Shown here: positions 33,280-45,481 of the stretch, in pieces | Layout: every line of letters starts with the position of its first letter | Numbering within the stretch: position 1 is the stretch's first letter | Assembly: GCA_963921825.1 (NCBI GenBank) | Contig: OY997595.1 | Location: 16,361,228-16,425,227, forward strand | Direction of reading: 5' to 3' | DNA from: Erodium maritimum | Lineage: Eukaryota; Streptophyta; Magnoliopsida; Geraniales; Geraniaceae | Length of the DNA: 64,000 bases | Position numbers and translations under genes: made by a program | The notes under the pieces: generated by a model | Seen by the model: the letters and a program-made list of their open reading frames with translations, nothing else | Database searches by the model: none | Told to the model about the DNA's origin: nothing

Positions 33280-34873
33280 TCACTTCCAAGTCATGAGTTC
33301 GTCTATGCATAAGCATGTAATGCCTATTTCCATGAAGGTACCTCATAACCTTCTTTGCAGCTTTACAGTGGTACTCACCTAGATTACTCTGATATCGACC
33401 CAACATTCCTACTACAAATGCTATGTCAGGTCTAGTACAAACCTGGGCATACATTAAGCTTCCAACAGCCGAAGCGTAGGGAATTTGGTCCATTCGTTCC
33501 TTTTCAAATTCATTCTTCGGGCATTGGTCCAATGTGAACTTATCCCCTTTCACAATGGGAGCTACACTTGGTGAACAATTTTCCATCCGGAACCTTTCTA
33601 AGACTTTATTGATATAGGACTCTTGAGACAAACCGAGAACACCCTTATGTCTTTCTCTTATGATCTTAATGCCAATAACATAAGAGGCTTCACCCATATC
33701 CTTCATATCAAAGTTCTTAGAAAGAAATTGTTTCACCTCCCAAAGCAGTCCCTTATCATTGGTTGCAAGTAGTATATCATCCACATACAAAATGAGAAAA
33801 CAAGTTTTACTCCCACTGACCTTCTGGTATATGCATTGATCCATGATATTCTCTTCGAATCCGAATGAAGAGATAATATCATGAAACTTTAAGTACCACT
33901 GACGGGAGGCTTGTTTTAACCCATATATGGATTTCTTAAGTTTGCACACCAAATGATCATCAGCACTAGAGGTAAAACCTTCAGGTTGAATCATGTATAC
34001 CTCTTCCTCTATATCAACATTGAGAAATGTTGTTTTCACATCCATCTGATGAAGTTCCAAGTCAACATGCGCAACCAATGCTAAAATAATACGAAGAGAA
34101 TCTTTCTTAGATACAGGTGAAAATGTTTCACTGTAATCGATTCCTTCCCTTTGAGTGAATCCTTTAGCCACGAGTCTAGCCTTATGTCTCTCAATGTTGC
34201 CTAATGAGCCTTTCTTTGTTTTAAAGACCCATTTGCACCCAATGGGTTTTGCACCAAATGGCAACTTGACAAGATCCCAAACTCTATTAGAACTCATGGA
34301 ATTCATCCCATCCTTCATAGCATTGTACCATACACTTGACTTTTCAAAACTCATCGCTTGTGAAAACGTTTCAGGATCATCTACAGCTCCAATATTGTAG
34401 TCATGTTCTTGTAAATACACTACATAATCACTAGGAACTGCTGACTTCTTTATTATAGTAGATCTCCTTAATGGTTGATCAACAATCTCACGAGGATCAT
34501 GTTGTACAACCGGTTCCTCAATGTTTTCAGGTAAATCCTGAACAACTTGATCTACTGGATCATCAACAATTTGTGGAATTCCATGATTATCATCAGCTGC
34601 TATTGGATCTAGATTAGCTTGCTGTTCAACACACACTTCAGGTGCATCATTTAAGATAATCACTTGATTAGTTGAAACAAGAGGTTGATTAACTAAATGA
34701 TCTTTCTCAGGAAAACTGTATTGAGATCGATCCCTCCCACTCATCAAGTCATTCTCAAGAAATTTAGCATTCCTTGATTCCACAAATCTAGTGTGATAAG
34801 ATGGACAATAAAACCTGTATCTTGGACCGTGCAGCATATCCAACGAAATACCCACTAATGGTCCGGGGATCAA
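33230..34873 (-). pseudogene. Copia integrase C-terminus and reverse transcriptase
   Basis: A 547-codon frame beginning in the region after the integrase core (TRFVESRNAKFLEND) and running through an almost complete copia reverse transcriptase: WVFKTKKGSLGNIERHKARLVAKGF, the first catalytic Asp in MDVKTTFLN and the YVDDILL motif. It ends inside RNase H. It is out of frame with the preceding integrase frame (34788-36068), which overlaps by 86 bp, showing a frameshift near 34800-34870. The reverse transcriptase core itself looks undamaged. Confidence 0.92.
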
Positions 34874-36068
34874 GCTTCTTCTCTAACGGATTATAGACTC
34901 TTATTTCAGACGGGTATCCCCAAATGCGTACATGACCCAAACTCGGTTTCCAACCTTTAAACAACTCAAATGGCGTTTTCAAAACAGCCTTGGTTGGAAC
35001 TCTGTTCAATATGTACGCAGCCGTCTTAAGAGCTTCTATCCATAAGGACATAGGAAGACCGGAGCTACACAACATGCTCCGAACCATGTCCATTAAGGTC
35101 CGGTTCCTTCTTTCTGCTACACCATTTTGGTCAGGCGAACCGGGCATAGTATATTGAGCAACTATCCCATGTTCATGAAGGAACCTTGCAAACGGACCCA
35201 CCGCTTGTCCATCCTCAGTGTATCTACCATAATATTCACCACCACGATCCGACCTCACGATCTTAATTTGCTTACCGCATTGTTTCTCTACTTCGGCCTT
35301 GAATGCCTTAAATGCATCATTCTTATTATGAAGTATGTAGATATACATATATCGTGAGTAATCATCTATAAAGGTGATGAAATGTTTCTGACCATACGAA
35401 TCCATATCTGGACTACATATATCCGTATGTATGATCTCTAATATGTTTGAACTTCTCTTGGCACCTTTCTTTGATTTGTTTGTCTGCTTTCCTTTAATGC
35501 AGTCAACACATATTTCAAAATCAGTAAAATCTAAAGTACTAAGTACTCCATCTTTTACCAATCTTTTAATCCTATCAATGGAGATATGTCCCAATCTCCG
35601 GTGCCATAACATAGAAGAGTCCTCATTCATGACACAACGCTTTATACCAGCATGTGTTGCATTATAGCAGTCATTGTTTTGTAAATCAATACGAAAAAGA
35701 CCATTAGACATTGTACCATTCCCAACAAGTTCAGATTTATAAAATAACTGAAGGGGTTCATCTGAAATATGAAAGGAATATCCAAAAGGTACAAGTCTTG
35801 ATACTGAAATAATTTTCTTAGAAAACTTAGGAACAAAAAAGGTCTTTTCCAAGTTCAAAATATGACCACTACTCAAAACCAAAATGCAATCCCCAATAGC
35901 CTCCACATGTGAGCTTATCTTGTTTCCCGAATAGATAAGTTGCTCACTTCCTAATGGCTTCCTCGGGTTTTGCAAGTCCTGCAACACATTCGTAACATGG
36001 ATTGTACAACCAAAATCAATCCACCATGTGTCATGACATATTTCAACCATATTAGATTCAAAGCACAC
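34788..36068 (-). pseudogene. Copia protease and integrase
   Basis: The protease motif reads WWIDFG where active copia proteases have D-S-G or D-T-G, so proteolysis is probably lost. The integrase follows, with HRRLGH and CVDCIKGK as the zinc-binding part, the first catalytic Asp in IHTDIC, the second in VRSDRGGEYYGRY and the Glu in NGVAERRNRT. The frame breaks after YFVGYAARSK. Integrase would join element DNA into the chromosome. The catalytic residues are present, but the protein is cut off from the rest of the polyprotein. Confidence 0.92.
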
Positions 36069-36128
36069 TAACGAAATAGGAAAGCCAATGAAAGTACCTT
36101 TCTTTTCAAGCCACTTGACAAACTTAGG

Positions 36129-36170
36129 ACAATCCCTCTTAATATGTCCACTCTTTTTACAGTAGTGACA
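36129..36170 (-). pseudogene. Gag zinc knuckle of the minus-strand copia element
   Basis: Conceptual translation gives CHYCKKSGHIKRDC, a perfect C-x2-C-x4-H-x4-C nucleic-acid-binding knuckle. A TAG stop lies just upstream in the same frame (36183-36185), cutting it off from the capsid part of gag. Confidence 0.85.
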
Positions 36171-36473
36171 CGTGGGTTCCCACTATATGTTCGTCCGGGG
36201 TGGTATTTTACCTTTCCCCTTTCCGTTGGCTCGATTTTTCCTTTTGTGCATAACCAAATTCACATTTTGTGAACTCTCTGCCTGATCCGCCAGTAGTCTC
36301 CCCTCCTCTTGAACACACATGGTCATTAACTCATTCATAGACTATTTATCCTTATGTGTGTTATAGGAGATCTTAAAGGGTGCATATGCTTGCGGTAGAG
36401 AATTCAAAATGTGATGCACAAGAAAATCATCTGGCATTTCCAGTTTGAGTGCCTTTAGTTGAGCCGCAATGTC

Positions 36474-36971
36474 TCATATCCTCATGATGTAATCACGTAC
36501 ATCGCGAGCGCTGGTAAACTTCATGGATGAAACTTTCTTAATGAGGGTACCAGCAAGGGCCTTATCCGAAGTCTCAAATTGTTCATCAATGGACTTCAAC
36601 AATTCTCGGACATTTTGATGATGCTTGATTGAACCACGAATACCAGTAGAGATCTTCGACTTTATGAACATTACACAAAGGCGATTAGATCGCTCCCATC
36701 GTTCATAAAGTGAAATCTCAGCTGAAGTACTGGTACTCTGAACTGAAGGTGGTTCATCAATCCTAATGGCATAATCAATGTCCTTGAATCCCAAATGGAA
36801 AAGGACCATTTCCCTCCAAACTTTATAGTTTTCACCCGTTAATTCAGGAACATTATTATCAGAGACAGTAATAGGTTGAGACGCTGCATAACAATCATGC
36901 TTGTTTATCAAAATAGAGACTACACCAACTAAATATATGTTTCGCCAATGCCAAACATAAATCAATGACAT
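36474..36971 (-). pseudogene. Gag capsid part of the minus-strand copia element
   Basis: A 165-codon frame. From about residue 30 it matches the copia gag pattern: ELTGENYKVWREMVLFHLGF, then RWERSNRLCVMFIKSKIS and a RELLKSIDEQFETSDKALAGTLIKK helix. The start codon used by the frame lies upstream of the homologous region, so the original start may be lost. The next 300 bp down to the zinc knuckle contain stops. Confidence 0.85.
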
Positions 36972-37969
36972 AAAATTGCATCTGGGCTAAATTTTAATTC
37001 AAATAGATTTATGTTGTCATTTATCGATAAAACTATCAAATCATCCTGTAGTTCCTAATACATGTGGGCGACTTAGGAAAAGCAATTTGACATTTTATCC
37101 TAATTGATCAAACAATCAATTACAATCGAAATGTCCTTAACTAAATGTGGATTTTAACTATATGTATGACTTCATGAACTTAAGGTTGCTGTGGCTAAGC
37201 CTCAATTCATTGAAGCTCTACTAATCCACTAGACATTTCTAATTTGTGCATCAAAAATGAGGTTGCTGTGGCTAAGCCTCAATAAATATGTTTTACTAAA
37301 TGTGATCCAAAAACCTTATAATTTCTCTTAACTAGGGTTGCTGTGGCTAAGCCGTAACTAATTAAATTTCATGGATCACTAACGTATTGTGCATAAAATA
37401 ATTAATCTTAATAAATGTCTTATTTACTAAACGTGATCCAAAATCCTCATATTTTACTTAACTAGGGTTGCTGTGGCTACGCCCTAATTAATAAAAATTA
37501 TATGGATCACTAAGACATTTAAGATACATCATGTGTAAATATTACACCATTAACATGCATAAAAAATAATTGCATGAACAAATATTTAATCTACCAACAT
37601 AGATTAAATTCCAACAACTAGAGGTTCATAATTATGCAAACAGAACAGACATGCATATGAACACATTAAAGCACAAGATTAACAAAAAGGGCATTTAGCT
37701 TAGTGGTTGTAGCATGCAACCAGTAAGTATTTGACCCAGGTTTGAATCCAAACTATTTTAAGCTACGTGTTTTCACCATTTTAGCCATAACTTTTGATAT
37801 ACAACTCCGTTTTAGTTGGTTCAAAAGCCAAAATTTCCAGAATTTTATGCTTAACAAGTTTATAGCATCAAAATAAATTAACATGCAACCAATAAAAACG
37901 GGGCAGCACATGCAAATTCGGCCAAAGCTTAAAACACACCATAAAAAGGCTAGGTAAAGGTTTAACAAT
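36972..37969 (-). other. 5' leader of the minus-strand copia element, with four repeats
   Basis: Untranslated leader between primer site and gag. It contains four copies of a 19-20-bp motif whose plus strand reads GGTTGCTGTGGCTAAGCC (the last with one change), at 37184, 37261, 37336 and 37466. They are separated by AT-rich spacers of differing sequence. Confidence 0.8.
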
Positions 37970-37981
37970 GCTCTGATACCA
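37970..37981 (-). promoter_or_regulatory. Primer binding site, minus-strand copia
   Basis: TGGTATCAGAGC on the minus strand, two bases inside the 5' LTR. Confidence 0.9.
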
Positions 37982-37983
37982 AA

Positions 37984-38448
37984 TGAAAGTCTAAATATGT
38001 GATCTAGCATGCTTTCAACAATCAAATAAAGCAAAACTAAATCGACAAGTGCGGAAACGTGTAGATCGACTAACCTCCCGCCATAGCCATGAAGGTAAAG
38101 ATACCTTGGGGTGTTGGTGCTTCTAAGCCCTTGCACAACTCTCTTTATGATGGTGTAGCTCATCCAATTTCGAAATGCTCACTATGAACTTATGGAGAGT
38201 GTAGAGTATTAAGTTGTGTGGGCTTAGGGACCAAACCCATCCTTATATAGTGCACTAGCTCTATCCATCATAGAGCTCAAAATGATGGCATGGGATATGC
38301 AAATCTGATGGAAATATAGGACCACCAATGCATGGCAATAGCTTCTAAAAGCTAACTTTATGGAGAAGTGTGAAGGTTTACTTTCATCATGATGACGTCT
38401 CATACATGAATGACCTCCACTAAGACATATTATTTTAATATTCTAACA
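37984..38448 (-). repeat. 5' LTR of the minus-strand copia element
   Basis: 465 bp, same ends as 32166-32630, followed by CCAAT. Confidence 0.93.
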
Positions 38449-38453
38449 CCAAT

Positions 38454-39293
38454 AAGAACAACCAAAGACCACCAAGAACAAAAACCAGAGTGCTTTACGC
38501 AGGAAGCCACCAAGAAGACGAGCAGAAGAAACAAATGAAACGAGGCCTATTACACTGATTTAACAATCATTAAGCGCTAATTGAGAAAAAAAGGATCTAC
38601 CAACATCCAGATTCAACCAACTTGAAGCATAGAGAGAAAATAATTCCAACAGATATTGGAGCTCAAACTCAGTCCTCTGAAACTCAATTCCTGCCAACAC
38701 CAAGAAAAGCCCTAAAGGGGGAGGACCGGTATTTGTACTGAGAACAAACTCAGACCTCCTACCAGGCAACAACAAGACATTACTCCCGGAAATCCGAAGA
38801 TGGAACTCGAGCTGAGTGTTTCAAAACCAAAAACGGTATCCCCTCGCCGACCAACACCGAACGAGGACCCAAGGGGGAAGGCCTATAATTATACCAAGTA
38901 TGAACCAACACAAACCCGAACATATACACCACACCTCAACCAGTAGAGAAGTGCAACGCCATACCGATAGTCAAAACACCAACCCATCCAAAATTGCGTC
39001 CCCAACTGCCAGACTCTGAAGGTCGCACTCAATCCTACGAAACCCAATTCCGGCCAACGCCGAGAAAATCCCCAAACGGGGAGGACCGGTATTTCTACCG
39101 AGTACGATCTTAGAATTCCCAGCAGGCAACAGGCAATGGCAAGTTATCACTTCCGAGAATCATAGGCTGAAATTCGAGCTGAGCGTTCTGAAACCGTGAC
39201 CAGTAACCTCTCGCCGTCCAACACCAAGCAAGGACCCAATGAGGAAGACCTATAATTATACCGTGCACGATCCAACCCGATCAAGATAGATCT
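38454..39293 (-). repeat. Central part of the second LINE-like element
   Basis: This joins, across the insertions, to 28836 on the left and 50736 on the right. It contains two diverged copies of the family repeat (38700-38900 and 39065-39260), each with GGGGAGGACCGGTAT-like and CCTCGCCG blocks on the plus strand. The plus frame at 38816-39019 and the minus frame at 38560-38775 have no recognisable domain. Confidence 0.55.
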
Positions 39294-39615
39294 TGTCATG
39301 CCCCAAATCCGGTTTTGACCGGACTGGAGACGTGAGCTAACATAATAATTTAAATAATAGAAATAAAAGCAACTTAAGCGAATTAAATCTCCGAAAACGG
39401 TTCCAACATAAAATAACTCCGAAAATTTGTACCAAAACATGATAAAAAGCTATAAGTCACAGCTTAGACCGAAATAAATAAATAAAGATCAGTTTAAGGA
39501 GTATTCCACTACTAAGTCAACCCTTCCCCAGACTCTCGCTGAGCATACAGAGCTCTGAGACGTCCTCTAGACCGACTCACCATCAAAACCCGTAAAACAG
39601 TAAACATAAAGGGGG

Positions 39616-39629
39616 TGAGCTTACGCTCA
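39616..39629 (-). promoter_or_regulatory. LTR hairpin with GTAA tetraloop
   Basis: Sense strand TGAGCGTAAGCTCA, a perfect 5-bp stem with a GNRA-type loop. Confidence 0.6.
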
Positions 39630-40018
39630 GTAGGAAAAAGTAGTACAGTAAAGGAACCCCCGCTTTAACAACAAAACCCGATTAGTAAATTATCCAAAAG
39701 ACACGAATTAAAGATCAACAAGAATTGCAACACTTAAAGAAGATACCACTCAAAGGAGATCAATGGAAAGACAACTTATTCACCAATGGAATCAACTAAA
39801 GAAACACACAAATACCGAAATATTGATAAGAAAACCACAAGACTCTGATTCGTACACTGACCTGCACATCATATCAGAATGGCCCTCAGTCTAGAGGAAA
39901 CACATATCATCGGGGCTCCCGGAAACGTTCCCCAGGAACACATATCATCGGAGGTCCCAGAAATGTCCCAAAAGGACCACAGATCATCGGGGTGAAACAA
40001 GTAATGTATCACACGCCA

Positions 40019-40212
40019 TACCGGAAACGCACATCGGCCTAGACGTCTTCCCGGAAATGCACATCGGGGTACACTATCACATCATACCGAAACCACACAT
40101 CGGTCTAGATATCTTCCCGGAATGTCCACCTCGGGGTACATACTCACATCATACCGAAACTGCACATCGGTCTAGATGTCTTCCCAGAATGTCCACCTCA
40201 GGGTACACACTC
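40019..40212 (-). repeat. Tandem repeat in the chromovirus 3' LTR
   Basis: About three units of 60-70 bp, each with GCACATCGGTCTAGA, CTTCCCGGAA and TCGGGGTACA blocks. The counterpart in the 5' LTR is 48675-48871. Confidence 0.75.
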
Positions 40213-41006
40213 AAACCACACAATATCATATCAAACATAGTATAATCACACACGTTGTCGAACCAAGCTTACCAGCATGACTTACCAACCACGTACCATC
40301 GATCTATCACTCACTTGACCATACCATTAGGCACAATAAATTCACATTCAAACATTCACTCAATCAATCATGACACGGATCAACCATTCACATTACGATC
40401 ATCATAATTCATCTAGTTTAGTATGACTCTTATCTTATCCTAAGGACGGAACATGCATCGACCTTAAGGACGAACAATCATCAACAAGTACAACCAACAC
40501 GCAATCCTAAGGCTTAACATGACCATTCTACCAGCACGACAATTTCACAAGATATTGAAAGCGATTAATCTATAGAATCACATCATATATGCAAACTAAG
40601 ACTCGTCCGATTATTATAGTAATTGAAAAGCAGTTAATCTAGTGAATCACATCCTACATGCAAACTACGACCTTTCCAGTTATTATTATCCAATAGGCAT
40701 ACTATTAACATTCAATAAATAAAGGCGGAAATGTACTACTCTTCCCTACCTTGAAGTAATCAACTCTCAACTCCTAGCTACTGACGACCTAACTAGCTTC
40801 CTCCTCCACTTCACGATGTCCAAGTGCCTCCTCCTCCGCCGCGCTCGGGTCCAAGGTCTTGGATCACAAAACAATTCACGAATCAAGAATAATTCACAAG
40901 TTTTAAAGAGAAAACACTCCTAATTAACCCCAAAAGGTCCCGGTTACATATAACTGTCCCAATTCCTCGAAATTCAGCAAAATCGGCCCAAAAGGCCCAA
41001 CTCAGG

Positions 41007-41152
41007 TCTGTCACGGTTCAGGTCACGGAGCCTTGATGGGCTCCGCCACGGATGTGGTCACGGATCCGTGGTACAGGCCGTCACGGTACTCCTCACGGAG
41101 TCGTGACATCTCCTATCACGGTGCCCGTCACGGATCCGTGACGGGTTTGGCA
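41007..41152 (-). repeat. Palindrome cassette of the chromovirus 3' LTR
   Basis: Repeated CACGGATCCGTG and CACGGAGCCGTGA units, about 900-1040 bp from the LTR 5' end. Confidence 0.8.
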
Positions 41153-42050
41153 CTGTTCACCTTCTTCTTCCTCCAGCCTCGGTTTTCCATTAAAATAACC
41201 CCAAAACCTCCATTGATGACCTCCCCAAGCTCCAAAACAGTCCCTAAAACGTCTCTACTTCAAAAGCCACCATGGGTCTTCATCAAAACTCCACAAAACT
41301 CAAGAAAATCAATCATCCAACATCATTTCTCTCCAAAAATTCATCATCCAAACACCAAACTCCAAAACCCAACCATTGTTCATCAATTTCTTCAAAACCC
41401 ATGAACCAAAATCCATAAAAAACGAAAAGGGATTAGATGATCACCTTGGAAATAGGGAGTAGAAGAAGAAAAAGGAAGAATCAAGCCCTTTCGTGAAGAA
41501 ATGACCCCAAAACTCCTCATTTTCTCTCTTTTCTTCTTCTTGAAGCTTCAAGCTTCACTCTCTCTCTCCACCCTCTCTCCAATTTCGGCCAACACACTCC
41601 AAATGGGCTGAATTGCTAACCTTAGGTCCCCTTTAACCTAATAGTGTAGTGACAAAAATGCTCTTAGTGTCCAATAGTCCCTCAAGACCAAAATCAAGGG
41701 TATAAGGGTCTTTTTACCCTAGTTTCTTCTCACCCAAGCTACTATGGACATGTGTCCATAGTGGGGACCATTTCCAACCCAAATAATTCTTAGCACCTGT
41801 AATTAATTATTTTTGGTCCTTAAATAATCGATGTTTGACCCAAAGTCGACCGACGGTTGACTTCTCCACAATTACAGTCAATTGAAAGGAAATGGCCCAA
41901 TTAAGCTAACCGTAAAGATGGCTAAGCTTTTTGGGCCCCGGAAAGGTCCTGAATGACTCCCGGAGTCATCGGTTGACTTTTCCAGCAACAAGTCAACTTT
42001 CGCCGAAAACCTCCGGTTCGACCGGGATCGACCGGGGGCGGTTCTTACAA

Positions 42051-42063
42051 TCTACCCCCCTTA
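42051..42063 (-). promoter_or_regulatory. Polypurine tract, chromovirus
   Basis: AAGGGGGGTAGAT on the minus strand directly before the 3' LTR. Confidence 0.88.
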
Positions 42064-42102
42064 AAAGAATTTTGTCCTCGAAATTTAAAACAAGAGTACA
42101 TC

Positions 42103-43273
42103 AAGGGTCGAACAGGCTGGGGTACTTCGCGCGAACCTCATCCTTGCGCTCCCAGGTCGACTCAGCTATGTGGTGCTTCCACTAGACTCGAACTAGGGGG
42201 ATAGTCTTGCCACCTAAGACCTTCTACCGCGTATCCAAAATCCTGACTGGCTGCTCCTCAAACGAGACATCATCAGCTACCTCGATGTCCGTCCACTCGA
42301 TAACGTGGGAGGGGTCCGCGGTGTACTTCCGTAGTTGGGAAACGTGGAAGACGTTATGAACGTTCCCAAGCTGCGGTGGCAAAGAAAGGCGATAGGCAAC
42401 GTCTCCAACTCTGCCCAAAACCTCAAAAGGTCCGATAAACCGCGGGGCTAACTTGCCTCCGCCGCGGTTGAACCGCAAGAGTCCCTTCTTCGGGCTCACC
42501 CTCAGAAACACGTGATCACCAACCGTAAACTCCATAGGTCGACGTCGTCTATCTGCGTAACTCTTCTGTCGGCTCTGCACGGTCTTTAATCGCTCCCGAA
42601 TCAACCCGACCTTCTCGGTCGTCTCCTGGACAAGCTCCGGACCAAGTAGACTCCAGTCTCCCACCTCTCCCCAACACACGGGCGATCTGCACGGCCTACC
42701 ATACAACGCCTCAAATGGTGCCCTCCCAATACTGGACTGATAATTGTTGTTGTAGGCGAACTCGGCTAATGGTAAGTGATCCTCCCATGATCCTCGGAAG
42801 TCCAACACACATGCTCGCAGCATATCGTCCAAGATCTGTATAGTCCACTCTGACTGACCGTCAGTCTGCGGATGATAAGCAGTAGTGAGCAAGACCTCGG
42901 TTCCCAACGCTTTCTGCAAGCTCTCCCAAAATCTGGAGATGAAACGGGGATCTCGGTCGGACACAACGGACACCGGAACCCCGTGAAGTCGGATGATCTC
43001 TCGAACGTACAACCGGCTCAAGGTGTCAACCGTGTCAGTCATCCTCATGGCTAAGAAGTGCGCTGACTTGGTCAGTCGGTCGACCACTACCCAAACAGCG
43101 TCGTGCCCTCTCGGCGACCTTGGTAGACCACTCACGAAGTCCATCGTGACGTGCTCCCACTTCCACTCTGTGATCGGCAATGGCTGCAATAAACCGGCGG
43201 GACGCTGATGCTCGGCCTTTACCTGCTGATAGGCGAGGCATCTCGAAACGAACTCTGCAACTGCTCTCCGCAT
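42103..43273 (-). pseudogene. Gypsy integrase with C-terminal chromodomain
   Basis: The open frame 42224-43273 begins inside the zinc-binding part of integrase and contains the catalytic core: D in VTMDFVSGLP, D in VVSDRDPRF and E in TDGQSEWTIQ. The C-terminal region ends RFIGPFEVLGRVGDVAYRLSLP and VFHVSQLRKY. In the same frame, beyond a TAG (42224-42226) and a second TAG (42182-42184), the sequence continues as a chromodomain: KVLGGKTIPLVRV, then WKHH, AESTWERKDEVRAKYPSLF. Chromodomains steer chromoviruses to marked chromatin. The two stops remove this one. Confidence 0.93.
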
Positions 43274-43288
43274 CCCGCTCCACCAAAA

Positions 43289-43834
43289 CTACCGTCTGAT
43301 GTCCCGATACATCTTGGTGCCACCCGTATGCACAGCAAGACAGGAGTGATGACACTCCCTCAACACGACGTCTCTACAACCCCGCGACACAAACAGCCGT
43401 CCTCGGTAACGTAGACCCTGATCGGCACTCTGCTGCCAGCCCTCGCTATCAACACCGCTGATCATCCTTTCTCGGATCTCTACCGTCTCGGCATCCTCGT
43501 CATGTGCTTCCAGCACATGAGCAACTTGTGTGGGCTGATCCACCAATGAACACATAGTCATGCCATCTATGATCTCCTCTAGCTCAAGTCTGAACCAGCT
43601 CAACTCCTCCATCATGTCCCACTCTCGGACTGATATACTAGCAATGCAGTGAGTCGACTTCCTACTCAGGGCATCGGCGACGACGTTCGCCTTGCCCGGA
43701 TGATAGAGTAGCTCGAAGTTGTACTCCTCAAGTAGCTCCATCCACCGTCTCTGGCGCATGTTCAGGTCGCGCTGGGAGAAAATGTACTTGAGCCTCTTGT
43801 GATCCGAGAACAACCGGAATCGCTCTCCATACAA
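43289..43834 (-). pseudogene. Gypsy RNase H and integrase N-terminus
   Basis: It starts in RNase H (FRLFSDHKRLKYIFSQRDLNMRQRRWMELL, then YHPGKANVVADALSRK, the conserved end of gypsy RNase H) and runs into the integrase zinc-binding region (HSCLAVHTGGTKMYRDIRR). It is separated by frameshifts from the reverse transcriptase above and the integrase core below. Confidence 0.92.
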
Positions 43835-43843
43835 GTAGTGTCG

Positions 43844-45112
43844 TCAGCTCTTCAGAGCAAAGACAACTGCTGCCAACTCTAGATCTTGGGTAGGGTAGTT
43901 GCGCTCATGTATCTTCAACTGCCTGGAGCCATAGGCAACCACCTTCCCCGACTGCATTAGAACACATCCCAGTCCCTCACCGGAAGCTTCACAGTACACA
44001 TCATAACCGACCCCGCGCTCCGGCACTATCAACACGGGCGCGGTGGTCAAACGAGCCTTCAGCTCGGTGAAGGAGTGCTCACACTCATCAGTCCACAGAA
44101 ACTCTGCTCCCTTGCGTGTCGGTGCGGTCATCGGCGCGGCCAGACGTGAGAAGTCCTGGACGAACCGTCGATAGTACCTTGCCAACCCCAGGAAGCTGCG
44201 GATCACAAATACACTCTTGGGGCGTGCCCACTTCGAAACTGCATCGATCTTCGCCGGGTCAACTAGGATACCCTCTCGGGAGACAACATGCCCGAGGAAC
44301 TTCACCTCGGCGAGCCAGAACTCGCACTTCTCTAGGTTGCCGTACAATGGTGATTGCGCAACAACGTCAAAACAGTCCTCAGGTGCTCCTCATGCGCTTC
44401 CTCACTGGGCAAATAAATCAGAATGTCGTCCACAAACACCACGAAGAACTGGTCCAGATACGGTCGGAAAATACCGTTCATCAGGTCCATGAACGATGTA
44501 GGTGCGTTCGTCAACCCGAACGGCATCACTAGGAACTCGAAGTGTCTGTACCGAGTCCGGAATGCGGTCTTCGCCACATCCTCTTCCGAACTCTCAACTG
44601 ATAATACCCTGATCGTAGGTCAATCTTCGAGAAGCACTTCGTTCCTCTCAGCTGATCGAACAAGTCATCGATCCTCGGCATCGGGTAGCGGTTCTTCACT
44701 GTAACCGGTTCAACTTCCGGTAATCGATGCACATCCTCAATGCTCCACCCTTCTTCTTCACGAAGAGGGCAGAAGCTCCCCATGGTGAATCGCTCGGACG
44801 AATGAATCCCTTCTCCTGAAGCTCCTCGAGTTGTCGCTTCAGCTCGACTAACTCGGCTGGTGCAAACCGATACAGGGCCATAGATATCCGTGACGTACCC
44901 GGGATCAAGTCGATCCTAAACTCGACCTCGTACGCTAGCGGTAATCCTGACAGCTCATCCGGGAAAACCTTCGGGAACTCACACATCACTCTCGGCAGCT
45001 CTCTACTCTGCGCGGTCTCCGTCTCATCTCCCACGGTCAACGCAGACAGGAGAACTCCGCTCCTGCTATTCAAGACACAAGTAATGACTCTGTCGTTCGA
45101 CACCATTGTCAC
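43844..45112 (-). pseudogene. Gypsy reverse transcriptase, in three shifted frames
   Basis: The piece at 44696-45112 holds the N-terminal part ([22 protein letters not shown]-like segment, [38 protein letters not shown]). The piece at 44529-44783 reads [19 protein letters not shown] and [14 protein letters not shown]. The piece at 44332-44577 carries [15 protein letters not shown] and the catalytic FVDDILIY. The piece at 43844-44347 gives the thumb and connection ([15 protein letters not shown]) and the start of RNase H. At least three frameshifts separate them, so no enzyme can be made, although the catalytic VDD is kept. Confidence 0.93.
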
Positions 45113-45481
45113 CTACCGTCGATAGAAATCGATTGATGCTCGATACCTCGTGAGCCAGTCCATCCCCAAGATCACGTCAAAAGCAGTCATATCCAACACA
45201 AGCATGTCACCATAAAAGGGGCAATCAGCCACTCGAATCTCACAGCTACGACACACGGTACTCAGGACCACATCTCCCGTAACCGGGGTATCAAGACATA
45301 AAGGTCGACTCAACGTCTCCACCCTCAACCCCAATAAACCAGCAAAAGTATAAGAGATGAAAGAATGATATGCTCTAGTATCAAACAAGAAAGACGCCCA
45401 TGAATTATAAAAGCAACCACGTACCCTGAGTAGCCTCATGGCCGGAGCGACGCCTCTCAGCTCGGGAGTCAATGACAGCAT
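45113..45481 (-). pseudogene. Gypsy aspartic protease
   Basis: It has the plant gypsy protease pattern, with FDTRAYHSFIS at the active site and the C-terminal FDVILGMDWLTRY. The catalytic triad D-T-G is changed to D-T-R. A stop follows the RR that normally leads into reverse transcriptase. Confidence 0.9.

Larger units (their letters stand above)
32166..38448 (-). mobile_element. Decayed full-length Ty1/copia retrotransposon
   Basis: A 6283-bp element with 465-bp LTRs (32166-32630 and 37984-38448), a CCAAT duplication (32161-32165 and 38449-38453), a primer site at 37970-37981 and a purine tract at 32631-32641, all in minus orientation. I count about seven LTR mismatches (about 1.5%). The integrase carries the TEDGQA-type insertion after SDRGGEYYGRY, which I associate with one group of plant copia elements; lineage assignment needs a tree. 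All coding segments are interrupted. It lies directly against the right end of the solo LTR at 28837-32156, and the two duplications share one base. Confidence 0.94.
39294..42049 (-). repeat. 3' LTR of the chromovirus
   Basis: Plus strand reads TGTCATGCCCC to GGTTCTTACA. It holds the donor-like AAG/GTGATC at 41444, a palindrome cassette at 41007-41152, a tandem repeat at 40019-40212 and the hairpin at 39616-39629. The acceptor-like AG present in the other LTRs is mutated here to CG (39591). Confidence 0.94.

Noticed and set aside
37184-37484. Regularly spaced direct repeats that might suggest a CRISPR array
   Set aside because: There are only four copies, with unequal spacing (77, 75 and 130), inside the leader of a eukaryotic copia element.
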